This document shows, in pieces, positions 1-5,997 of a stretch of 5,997 nt of DNA. Below the pieces are notes generated by a model. It had not been told where the DNA came from. It ran no database searches and saw nothing but the letters and a program-made list of their open reading frames with translations. The DNA is from an uncultured Bacillota bacterium. GTDB lineage: Bacteria > Bacillota > Clostridia > Christensenellales > UBA1242. The stretch lies in NCBI GenBank assembly GCA_945947685.1, contig CAMEYT010000026.1, positions 1 to 5,997 on the forward strand, written 5' to 3'. A program made the position numbers and the translations under genes. Position 1 is the first letter of the stretch. Every line of letters starts with the position of its first letter.

Positions 1-901
<901 letters not shown>

Positions 902-997
902 ATATTGATTGGATTTTCTTAGCATTTTCACATTTTTATGTTTCTTGTTTTTTGAACTTAGCGTAAATTGAATATGCAAATATTTGTATTACTCTTT

Positions 998-1011
998 TCG
1001 TATTTCTACGA
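998..1011 (-). other. GAAA-tetraloop hairpin in the 23S leader
   Basis: On the minus strand, TCGTA-GAAA-TACGA forms a 5-bp stem capped by a GNRA-class tetraloop, about 100 nt before the mature 23S 5' end. It is short, but the stem is perfect and the loop is of the stable class. It is part of the leader RNA. Confidence 0.5.
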
Positions 1012-1041
1012 TTTAAGTTAAAACTGATATTTGACTTCATC

Positions 1042-1066
1042 ACAAATCCTTATATTAAGAATTTGT
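1042..1066 (-). other. 10-bp RNA hairpin in the 23S leader
   Basis: On the minus strand, ACAAATTCTT (1066-1057) pairs with AAGGATTTGT (1051-1042) across a 5-nt loop. There are ten consecutive pairs, one of them U-G. No U-run follows, so it is not a terminator. It is more likely a processing or antitermination structure of the precursor rRNA. Confidence 0.6.
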
Positions 1067-1085
1067 TTTTACTTTCTAATATGTA

Positions 1086-1100
1086 GTTGTCAAGGTTCTA
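1086..1100 (-). promoter_or_regulatory. boxA-like rRNA antitermination element
   Basis: The minus strand reads TAGAACCTTGACAAC. This resembles the conserved Bacillota rRNA leader/spacer motif (TGTTCTTTGAAAACT type), to which NusB/NusE antitermination complexes are expected to bind. It lies just downstream of the 1101-1135 stem, in the boxB-boxA order. The match is by family resemblance, not identity. Confidence 0.5.
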
Positions 1101-1140
1101 TGCTGACTCCGTTTCCTAACTTCTTGCTGTCAGCATTGTT

Positions 1141-1170
1141 ATAATATCACAAAGGCTTTTTGAAAGTCAA
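1141..1170 (-). promoter_or_regulatory. rRNA promoter for the 23S gene (sigma-A type)
   Basis: On the minus strand, the -35 box TTGACT (1170-1165) is followed by an 18-bp spacer and the -10 box TATTAT (1146-1141). The predicted start is near 1136-1134, about 235 nt before the mature 23S. An array of phased A-tracts lies directly upstream and could act as an UP element. Nothing else lies downstream except the leader and 23S, so this promoter is assigned to rrl. A 17-bp spacer would give only ATATTA as the -10, so the 18-bp reading is preferred. Confidence 0.8.
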
Positions 1171-1173
1171 CAA

Positions 1174-1230
1174 TTTTTTTAAAATTTTTTTAATTTTTTT
1201 TTGTTTTTTTTGATTTTTTTAACTTTTTTT
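1174..1230 (-). promoter_or_regulatory. Six helically phased A-tracts (UP element / curved DNA) upstream of the rRNA promoter
   Basis: T-runs on the plus strand (A-runs on the minus strand) lie at 1174-1180, 1185-1191, 1194-1202, 1204-1211, 1214-1220 and 1224-1230. Their centres are 9.5-11 bp apart, that is, one helical turn. Such an array is expected to produce strong intrinsic curvature. Its position directly upstream of the -35 box matches the A-tract UP elements contacted by the RNA polymerase alpha C-terminal domains in rRNA promoters. The runs and spacing are read directly; the function is inferred. Confidence 0.7.
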
Positions 1231-1261
1231 GAAAAAAGAAACAACAACCCTTCCGGGTGTT
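1231..1261 (-). terminator. Rho-independent terminator upstream of the rRNA promoter
   Basis: On the minus strand, AACACCC-GGAA-GGGTTGTT (1261-1243) forms a 7-bp stem with one bulged T and a GGAA (GNRA) tetraloop. It is followed by GTTTCTTTTTTC (1242-1231), a U-rich tail. It would stop transcription coming from the 1262-1669 region just before the rRNA promoter. The stem is short but GC-rich at the loop end. Confidence 0.65.
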
Positions 1262-1392
1262 CGCAAAAATAACCGATTTTTGACTAAAAAAAAGAAAAAA
1301 ATAACTAAAAAATAAAAATATAAAAAAATAAAAAACTTAAAATTCTTCTATAAAAAGAGATATTTTTTACTTATAATGACCTCGACTGAATC

Positions 1393-1441
1393 CCCTTAAA
1401 GAAAGAATATGTCCTTTCTATACTTAAAAGACAATTAAGGG
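1393..1441 (-). repeat. Nested inverted repeat / possible RNA structure
   Basis: The outer arms CCCTTAA (1393-1399) and TTAAGGG (1435-1441) are perfect 7-bp complements. Inside them AGAAAG (1400-1405) pairs with CTTTCT (1414-1419), stacking directly on one side and leaving a 15-nt bulge on the other. No U-run follows on the minus strand, so it is not a classic terminator. The outer arm overlaps the last codons and the stop of the micro-ORF. Confidence 0.4.
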
Positions 1442-1512
1442 ATATAATCTGCTTCAATGATTTCATAACTTTCAAACAAACTATTATCATTCATAATTTT
1501 ATCACTACCCAC
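1435..1512 (-). CDS. Possible micro-ORF or gene remnant (19-25 codons)
   Basis: A minus-strand frame encodes VGSDKIMNDNSLFESYEIIE followed by ADYIP and a TAA stop. It could start at GTG 1512 (25 aa) or ATG 1494 (19 aa). The composition looks protein-like (acidic, mixed hydrophobic, no low-complexity runs), which is unusual in this very AT-rich stretch. However, neither start has a good Shine-Dalgarno, and an in-frame TAG lies two codons upstream of the GTG. The frame may be the tail of a decayed gene, a small peptide, or chance. I do not recognise the sequence. Its stop sits inside an inverted-repeat arm, and a candidate promoter lies about 100 bp upstream. Confidence 0.2.
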   Translation of the reverse strand: MGSDKIMNDNSLFESYEIIEADYIP

Positions 1513-1617
1513 ATTCTAATGCATACGCATATCATCCTATGAAGACAACATTAAAATAAAAGGTAAAATGATTTTTTTTGCTCTTACTATTATGATTTAT
1601 TATTATTAATATATAAT

Positions 1618-1645
1618 ATTATATATAATATATACGCGTAGACAA
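1618..1645 (-). promoter_or_regulatory. Candidate promoter in the intergenic region
   Basis: On the minus strand, TTGTCT (1645-1640), a 16-bp spacer and TATAAT (1623-1618) match the sigma-A consensus reasonably well. A transcript would start near 1611 and end at the 1231-1261 terminator, about 380 nt long. The region is almost pure A/T, so a chance TATAAT is likely and the call is weak. Confidence 0.3.
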
Positions 1646-1669
1646 GAGATACAACTGCTATGATGTATA

Positions 1670-1715
1670 AATAAAAAACGACCTTGATTAAATTTTTAGA
1701 TTATCAAAGTCGTTT
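1670..1715 (-). terminator. Rho-independent terminator of the conjugation gene cluster
   Basis: On the minus strand, AAACGACTTTGAT (1715-1703) pairs with ATCAAGGTCGTTT (1688-1676). This gives a 13-bp stem with a single U-G pair and a 14-nt loop, followed by T-rich sequence (T-run 1678-1673, then ATTTAT). It lies about 40 bp after the TAA stop at 1755, so it ends the conjugation transcript. Confidence 0.85.
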
Positions 1716-1754
1716 TCATATATTATTTTAGGAAATTCTTTAATTTGAATATCA

Positions 1755-4091
1755 TTAAAGTCTATCTTGAAGCAAACGAATAAGTTCTTGCAAGCTTTGC
1801 TCAGTTTTAGCATTGCTTTCTGCTGAAGATCGAAGGTATGTTCCTTGCTCTTTAGCTTCATCTTTCTTAATATCATCTTTTTGATCTTTAGTTCTTAAGC
1901 CCTTTGGAACATCCGCCGCTTTAGTAGCGCCATAAGGTAAAACAACAGACTGGAAGAATGTCTTGAATGAATCTTTTTCGGTGTCCCCTATTATTTTGCT
2001 AGCTCCAGTAACCTTTCCAACCGTCTTCAAGCTCAACTTGGAAATATCAACAAATGCTTGTCCCACACCTTTCCAAGTTTGTCTTGTATCAATTGTTCCA
2101 TCTTCTTTTCTCTTCACATCAGCATTCATTGCAAGGGCAAAGCCTCCTGTAACACCACGTCCGACTTTCTTTACTCCTTGTCCAACTTTAATCATACCTT
2201 GACTGAATTTGCTATTTTTAAAAGCTTCCACACGTTGAACTCTATTATCATGTCTTTCTTGTCTTTTTAGTTCTTTAGCTTCTGCTTTATCTTCCTTTGC
2301 ACGAAGAATTTCATTGTCCCTAGATGTATCGTGTTTATCTAAGCCCAATTTCTTTCTTTCTCTCTGCATATATGCTTCTTCGCTCTTATGCTGGCGTTTT
2401 GCTTGTCGATATTGTTGATTAAGAAGGTGATTCTGCCAAGCCTGTGTTTCTCCAATCTTGCCTGCAATACCTGCTCCTGCTGCGATTGCACCCTTACCTA
2501 GTCCTATTGCTCCACCGACACCAAACTTAGCTACTTTAACTCCTACAGTAGCAGCTCCAAGAGTTTTTTGTAATCCCTTTGATGCCAGCTCCTTTGTTGC
2601 TTTCATTGTATCTGCACCTGTTGCGTTTGCATCTCCTCCGCCAATAAATCCAGATAACATTTTTATCAATCCTTGAACCATTGTCAAACCTGCAAGCATA
2701 ATTATAGTATTCAACAAAGTATCAAGCACAACGTTATTAAAGAAGGACAATGAATTCAAGAATGGCAAAATTAGGAAAAATATATTAATTCCAATAATTG
2801 CTCCATATGCCATTAAGGTGTCAGATAAGAATTGTTTCTTCCATTGTTTGAATGCATTTCCATCATCCAGAGGTGCTATTCCTATCAATGGAGGGAAAAC
2901 AAAGAATAATGCTAACATCCTTATAAGTCTTGTAATCATTCCAAAAGTGATATTCCCCATAACAATTAAGAAAGCAATGATACCTGCATAACCTAAAAGG
3001 AAGTTAAATGCCCACAAGTTATAATAATACCAAACAAGCCCAACATTATATTTAGAGAAGGAATTTATCTTTGCTAATCTTGCATTTATTATTGCTCCAT
3101 AAGGACTGATGAAGGTTCCTCCAATAGCCCAAGATGCTTCATCCCCAGATATATTCTGTCCTCTTGGGTTCTTTACTCTAAGAGCATTTGAGAAAGCAAA
3201 ATCGATTTGACTTGCAACCTCTTCTTGTCTATCCTCTACATTAGAAGTTGTGCTAAAGAAAACTCCCCAGTTATCCCAATGAGTATTTTCTTTGCTTGTA
3301 GTAGCAGTATAAGTTCCTAGTCGTACTCGATTACAGTTATATGCCGCAGCTTTAAACATTACACCTGAGAACGTAGTTGTTGAAGTATAATACGTTGCAT
3401 CAAAGAAATCATAGCATCCATAAACCTTTGGCCCTAAATCTTCTTCATCGTCTTCAGAAACACTTCCTTCAGTTTTTCTACTCTTAGCATATCCTGCTTG
3501 GAATACATTTGAAAATTCGCTTACGGAAACCTCACCCCCATCTTCTGTAGTTTTAGTAACGGCTCCACTAAAGGATGTAATTCCATAACTCTGATCAGTC
3601 GTCAATGTATCTAATGCTTGTAATACGATTTGTGATAGATATAAACCAAAAATCGCAACAACTGGGACAATAGCCATAAGAGCTAAAGATTTTAACGAAG
3701 AAGCAATTATAGTCATAGGGTGCGACTTTTTTGCGTCATAATTATAATGTGCTTTTATTATAGAGAATATGGTTGTTAATATTAATAGAACACATCCAAA
3801 TATAACCATAGACCAGAAAACTGTTGTTAATGAGGAATATTGAGGAGCTTTATCTATTCCTAATACTCCACGGACAAAGGAAACAACGATATCTCCCTCA
3901 ACTGCTTCGCCATTGACATAATATACATCTAGCCCTGCCAGTTTTCTTATCAAGTATTGTAGAAAGTCAAGAAAGCTTCCCATACAAGTGTACAAGAAAT
4001 ACATAAACTGAGGAATGAATGCAAGTAAACCGGTAACAAAATCAACAATTTTTTCCCACCATGATGATAACATTAAACTAATTGTTCCCAT
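1755..4091 (-). CDS. VirB6/TrbL-like conjugation membrane protein, complete paralog (778 aa)
   Basis: This is a polytopic membrane protein, probably an inner-membrane channel component of a conjugative type IV secretion system; it resembles ICE proteins annotated in NCBI as the Mbov_0396 family. Hydrophobic segments lie near residues 14-48, 88-112 and 133-160. A soluble domain (about 162-348) follows, with an acidic stretch at 213-219 and cysteines C226 and C253. A second helix cluster (about 350-485) contains GLVWYYYNLWAFNFLLGY, IAPLDDGNAFKQWKKQF and SLSFFNN. Next come a Gly/Ala-rich segment (about 515-547), a long basic tail (560-640) and a leucine-rich final helix (LQELIRLLQDRL). The start is ATG at 4091, with AAGGAGG 9 nt upstream. 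Its own promoter lies at 4125-4153 and a terminator follows. The upstream gene is a paralog sharing the core but not the tail. Family placement rests on topology and remembered motifs, not a search. Confidence 0.8.
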   Translation of the reverse strand: MGTISLMLSSWWEKIVDFVTGLLAFIPQFMYFLYTCMGSFLDFLQYLIRKLAGLDVYYVNGEAVEGDIVVSFVRGVLGIDKAPQYSSLTTVFWSMVIFGCVLLILTTIFSIIKAHYNYDAKKSHPMTIIASSLKSLALMAIVPVVAIFGLYLSQIVLQALDTLTTDQSYGITSFSGAVTKTTEDGGEVSVSEFSNVFQAGYAKSRKTEGSVSEDDEEDLGPKVYGCYDFFDATYYTSTTTFSGVMFKAAAYNCNRVRLGTYTATTSKENTHWDNWGVFFSTTSNVEDRQEEVASQIDFAFSNALRVKNPRGQNISGDEASWAIGGTFISPYGAIINARLAKINSFSKYNVGLVWYYYNLWAFNFLLGYAGIIAFLIVMGNITFGMITRLIRMLALFFVFPPLIGIAPLDDGNAFKQWKKQFLSDTLMAYGAIIGINIFFLILPFLNSLSFFNNVVLDTLLNTIIMLAGLTMVQGLIKMLSGFIGGGDANATGADTMKATKELASKGLQKTLGAATVGVKVAKFGVGGAIGLGKGAIAAGAGIAGKIGETQAWQNHLLNQQYRQAKRQHKSEEAYMQRERKKLGLDKHDTSRDNEILRAKEDKAEAKELKRQERHDNRVQRVEAFKNSKFSQGMIKVGQGVKKVGRGVTGGFALAMNADVKRKEDGTIDTRQTWKGVGQAFVDISKLSLKTVGKVTGASKIIGDTEKDSFKTFFQSVVLPYGATKAADVPKGLRTKDQKDDIKKDEAKEQGTYLRSSAESNAKTEQSLQELIRLLQDRL

Positions 4092-4100
4092 TATTTCATT

Positions 4101-4107
4101 CCTCCTT
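4101..4107 (-). promoter_or_regulatory. Ribosome binding site of the 778-aa gene
   Basis: The minus strand reads AAGGAGG, 9 nt before ATG 4091. It fixes the start: the nearer ATG inside GGAATGAAATAATGG abuts the Shine-Dalgarno and opens only a two-codon frame. Confidence 0.85.
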
Positions 4108-4124
4108 TTATAATATTTTTCTTT

Positions 4125-4153
4125 ATTATATCAAATTTTAATTTAAAAGGCAA
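4125..4153 (-). promoter_or_regulatory. Promoter between the two paralogous conjugation genes
   Basis: On the minus strand, TTGCCT (4153-4148), a 17-bp spacer and TATAAT (4130-4125) match sigma-A. The spacer ends in TGA, giving an extended -10 TGATATAAT. The predicted start is near 4118, about 27 nt ahead of the downstream ATG. No terminator is visible between the genes, so the second gene may be both read through from upstream and boosted by this promoter. Confidence 0.6.
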
Positions 4154-4167
4154 CAATACAATCATAA

Positions 4168-5997
4168 TTACACCTTCTTTTTAAGCATCTCAACCAAGTT
4201 AAATGCCTCTTTTGTAAATCTCTCTGAGGCCTCGGCTGCCTCTCGAATGTTCTTAAGTTCTTCTTCTTTCTGTTTTTTAGCACGTTTTTCTCGCTGTTTC
4301 GTAGTAGCCCATCTTTCCATAGCTTTACTATCAGCACCAATAGACTCAATAACTGATGGATCTATTCCACCCATCTTCATTGCTTCTTGAGCAAACATCT
4401 TAGCTTGGTCTACGCCTCCAGCTTCAGCTATTTTGTCAATAACCGATTTAAATCCTGTTGATTTTGCTAATTCCGAACCGAACGCTCCTAAGAGTTTCTC
4501 TAGATTTTGTCCGGCCATTCTGAGAACTTGCATTCCTTGTTGTGCTTTTTTCTCATTAACGATTGCTTTTACTTCTGCTTTCGTGCGTTTTCTCATTTCT
4601 CCAGTAGATTCATCTTGTATCTCTTCATTTCTTATTGCATCTATGTCTATCACATTATCCAGAGGCACAGGTGCTACCGCCATATATCTTAAAAATCCTC
4701 TTGCAAGTTTTGAATTAAATACTTTACCTATTTTTAACATTGGATTTATCGATGGTTTTACTTTTTCTTTACCTTTTCTCTTCTCTGTATCTCCATCTAA
4801 CCTTGTTTTTGCTAATTTTGATGTAATTTGATTGTTATTTCTCTCTTTATTCATATGCAGTCCAGTAGACATCGCAAATTTCTTAATAAGCTTAGCATTT
4901 ATGCCTCCTGTCATAGCATATCTTCCTACCGAAAGTCCTAAAGTTGCAGTCTTTATTGTTTTTATAGCAGCGCCTGTAGCAAGGGTTCCCATTGAACCTT
5001 TCAAATCATCTCCCTCTTTTGCAAGGTCTGCCCCTCCAACAAATGATGAGACCAATGAAACTAGCCCTTTTATCATTGAAAGGCCGCAAATGATTACAAT
5101 CATATTGAATAATCTGTCTAAGAAATAATTGTTAAAGAACGACATACTTTCTATTACAGGAATCAATAGAAAGAATAGGTTCATTCCTACAACTGCTCCA
5201 TATCCCGAAATAAAGTAACTTATAAATTTCTGTTTCCATTGACTAAAGCCATTTCCTCCATCGAGCGGACTTATTGCGATTATCGGAGCTTGAACAACAA
5301 ATAGCGTTACACAAATAATTAATCTTTTCATTAATCCGAACATTATACTAAACATTAAAGTTCCACAAGCAATAACTGCTATATAACCAATCAAATAGTT
5401 AGTCGCCCATAGATTATAATAATACCATACCAATCCGACATTGAATTTTGAAAAATGTGTTACATTAATAAGCCCACTAGCAAAAATGGCACTTGGTCCA
5501 TAGTTAAACGACGGAATCATTGGTCCTTCAGCTTGCTTTTTATTTAAAAATTCAACTGTGTGTCCATTTGTTAGAGTTAAGTTATTCATAAAAGCACAAT
5601 CTATTTGACTTGCCACTATTTCTTGAATATCGCCCTCTTTTTTTGTATAGAAAATTCCACAATTATCCCAATTTGAGTTAGAAACTGTCTGAGTCGCCGT
5701 ATATCCTCCCAAGCGAACCCTATTTGCATCTCTGGAAATTAATTCAAAGATTTTTCCTGAGAATGTCGCGCTTCCTGACCATTCACTAGCTCCATACAAA
5801 TCATAGGAAATATAATATGTTGCGTAGGCATCCCCTTCTTCTCCTACATCCTCACCTTTTTGATTTACTGACACCTTCTTTATTCGACCTAAAGCATCAT
5901 TTTCAAAAATACTCGTTATATTAGAGGATGTTGGAGATTCTGTAATTTTATCCAATGATTGAAGAATTACCTCGGATAGATATGTAGAGAACAACAT
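4168..5997 (-). CDS. VirB6/TrbL-like conjugation membrane protein, upstream paralog (5' end missing)
   Basis: This is the C-terminal 609 residues of a second polytopic membrane protein, likely a conjugation channel component like its neighbour. The ATG at the window edge is internal: MLFSTYLSEVILQSLD aligns with FGLYLSQIVLQALD near residue 148 of the downstream paralog, so about 145 N-terminal residues lie outside. Residues 20-185 form a soluble domain with ATFSGKIFE, NRVRLGGYTA and VASQIDCAF and cysteines C113 and C134. The helix cluster (about 186-325) has GLVWYYYNLWATNYLIGY, ISPLDGGNGFSQWKQKF and SMSFFNN. The remaining tail (about 330-609) shows no evident similarity to the paralog's tail. 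It is charged, with a KR/KE-rich coiled-coil-like end (560-609) finishing in LVEMLKKKV. The stop TAA is at 4170-4168, 76 bp before the next start. The family assignment is inferred from topology and the paralog. Confidence 0.8.
   Translation of the reverse strand: MLFSTYLSEVILQSLDKITESPTSSNITSIFENDALGRIKKVSVNQKGEDVGEEGDAYATYYISYDLYGASEWSGSATFSGKIFELISRDANRVRLGGYTATQTVSNSNWDNCGIFYTKKEGDIQEIVASQIDCAFMNNLTLTNGHTVEFLNKKQAEGPMIPSFNYGPSAIFASGLINVTHFSKFNVGLVWYYYNLWATNYLIGYIAVIACGTLMFSIMFGLMKRLIICVTLFVVQAPIIAISPLDGGNGFSQWKQKFISYFISGYGAVVGMNLFFLLIPVIESMSFFNNYFLDRLFNMIVIICGLSMIKGLVSLVSSFVGGADLAKEGDDLKGSMGTLATGAAIKTIKTATLGLSVGRYAMTGGINAKLIKKFAMSTGLHMNKERNNNQITSKLAKTRLDGDTEKRKGKEKVKPSINPMLKIGKVFNSKLARGFLRYMAVAPVPLDNVIDIDAIRNEEIQDESTGEMRKRTKAEVKAIVNEKKAQQGMQVLRMAGQNLEKLLGAFGSELAKSTGFKSVIDKIAEAGGVDQAKMFAQEAMKMGGIDPSVIESIGADSKAMERWATTKQREKRAKKQKEEELKNIREAAEASERFTKEAFNLVEMLKKKV

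Larger units (their letters stand above)
902..1136 (-). other. 23S rRNA leader (transcribed spacer) with hairpins and boxA-like element
   Basis: This is the stretch between the predicted transcription start (near 1136-1134) and the mature 23S 5' end. It contains no tRNA and no 16S 3' end; the anti-Shine-Dalgarno CCTCCTTT is absent. In transcript order it holds three elements. First is a 7-bp perfect stem, TGCTGAC/GTCAGCA, at 1135-1129 with 1107-1101. Second is the boxA-like AGAACCTTGACAAC at about 1099-1086, close to the TGTTCTTTGAAAACT-type element of Bacillota rRNA leaders and spacers. Third are hairpins at 1066-1042 and 1011-998. A hairpin followed by boxA is the order of rRNA antitermination leaders. 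The remainder probably pairs with sequence 3' of the 23S gene to form the RNase III processing stem, which lies outside the window. Confidence 0.75.
1262..1669. other. AT-rich intergenic stretch without a convincing gene
   Basis: This region of about 400 bp lies between two minus-strand terminators. It has A-rich runs on the plus strand at 1286-1335, a nested inverted repeat at 1393-1441, a micro-ORF at 1435-1512 and an 18-bp all-AT palindrome at 1609-1626 (TATATAATATTATATA core). A possible minus-strand promoter lies at 1618-1645. I see no tRNA, no 16S remnant and no recognisable mobile-element end. A plus-strand 13-codon frame from 1568 is weak and is not called. Confidence 0.6.

Noticed and set aside
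902..1140. Ordinary 16S-23S spacer with tRNA genes
   Set aside because: No cloverleaf, no tRNA-Ile or tRNA-Ala sequence and no 16S 3' end are present; a promoter sits where the 16S gene would be expected.
1568..1609. Plus-strand 13-codon frame after AAAGGTAAAATG
   Set aside because: The Shine-Dalgarno is weak and the peptide is low complexity (MIFFALTIMIYYY) in a nearly pure A/T stretch; most likely chance.
1609..1626. 18-bp AT palindrome as an origin or resolution site
   Set aside because: A perfect palindrome, but made only of A and T in a highly AT-rich stretch. There are no accompanying iterons, DnaA boxes or recombinase gene.
1688..1876. 62-codon minus-strand open frame overlapping the end of the 778-aa gene
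   Set aside because: It overlaps the end of a well-supported gene in another frame and runs into that gene's terminator stem. It has no ribosome binding site.
4092..4100. ATG AAA TAA mini-frame between the Shine-Dalgarno and the real start
   Set aside because: The ATG abuts the Shine-Dalgarno with no usable spacing and encodes only two codons; the ATG at 4091 has the right distance.
4433..4831. 132-codon plus-strand open frame, with 98- and 61-codon neighbours
   Set aside because: It is antisense to the tail of the upstream paralog, with Ser/Phe/Ile-rich composition typical of reverse-strand shadows and no ribosome binding site.
5995..5997. ATG at the right edge as a true start codon
   Set aside because: The residues that follow align with position ~148 onward of the complete paralog, so the Met is internal and the gene continues outside the window.

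Overview
The window looks like low-GC Bacillota (Firmicutes) DNA. The left edge is the 5' third of a 23S rRNA gene on the minus strand. The right two-thirds holds two large AT-rich membrane-protein genes of the type found in conjugative elements of Clostridia, Erysipelotrichia and Mollicutes. Tryptophan is read from TGG, and both large genes end in TAA, so nothing requires a recoded TGA. The genus cannot be named from this sequence alone.

Layout, read along the minus strand from right to left. (1) 5997-4168: the 3' part of a polytopic membrane gene whose first ~145 codons lie outside the window. (2) 4167-4092: a short gap with a good sigma-A promoter and a strong ribosome binding site. (3) 4091-1755: a complete 778-aa paralog of the first gene, closed by a strong intrinsic terminator at 1715-1670. 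(4) 1669-1262: an AT-rich stretch with no convincing gene. It has a possible promoter, a 19-25 codon micro-ORF and a nested inverted repeat. (5) 1261-1231: a second intrinsic terminator. (6) 1230-1174: six T-tracts spaced about one helical turn apart, directly abutting an rRNA-type promoter (-35 at 1170-1165, -10 at 1146-1141). (7) ~1136-902: a structured leader with a hairpin followed by a boxA-like element. (8) 901-1: 23S rRNA, running off the window.

The two membrane proteins share a multi-helix core and an extracytoplasmic domain and resemble VirB6/TrbL-like inner-membrane channel components of a type IV secretion (conjugation) system. They have unrelated long basic, coiled-coil-prone C-terminal tails. 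They probably act together in one transfer machine of an integrative conjugative element or plasmid.

The most unusual point is the rRNA arrangement. The 23S gene has its own promoter, a curved upstream region and a leader. No 16S rRNA, tRNA or spacer lies upstream: the next genes are conjugation genes, sealed off by two terminators. Either this is a genuinely unlinked 23S gene next to (or on) a mobile element, or the contig was misjoined at an rRNA repeat.
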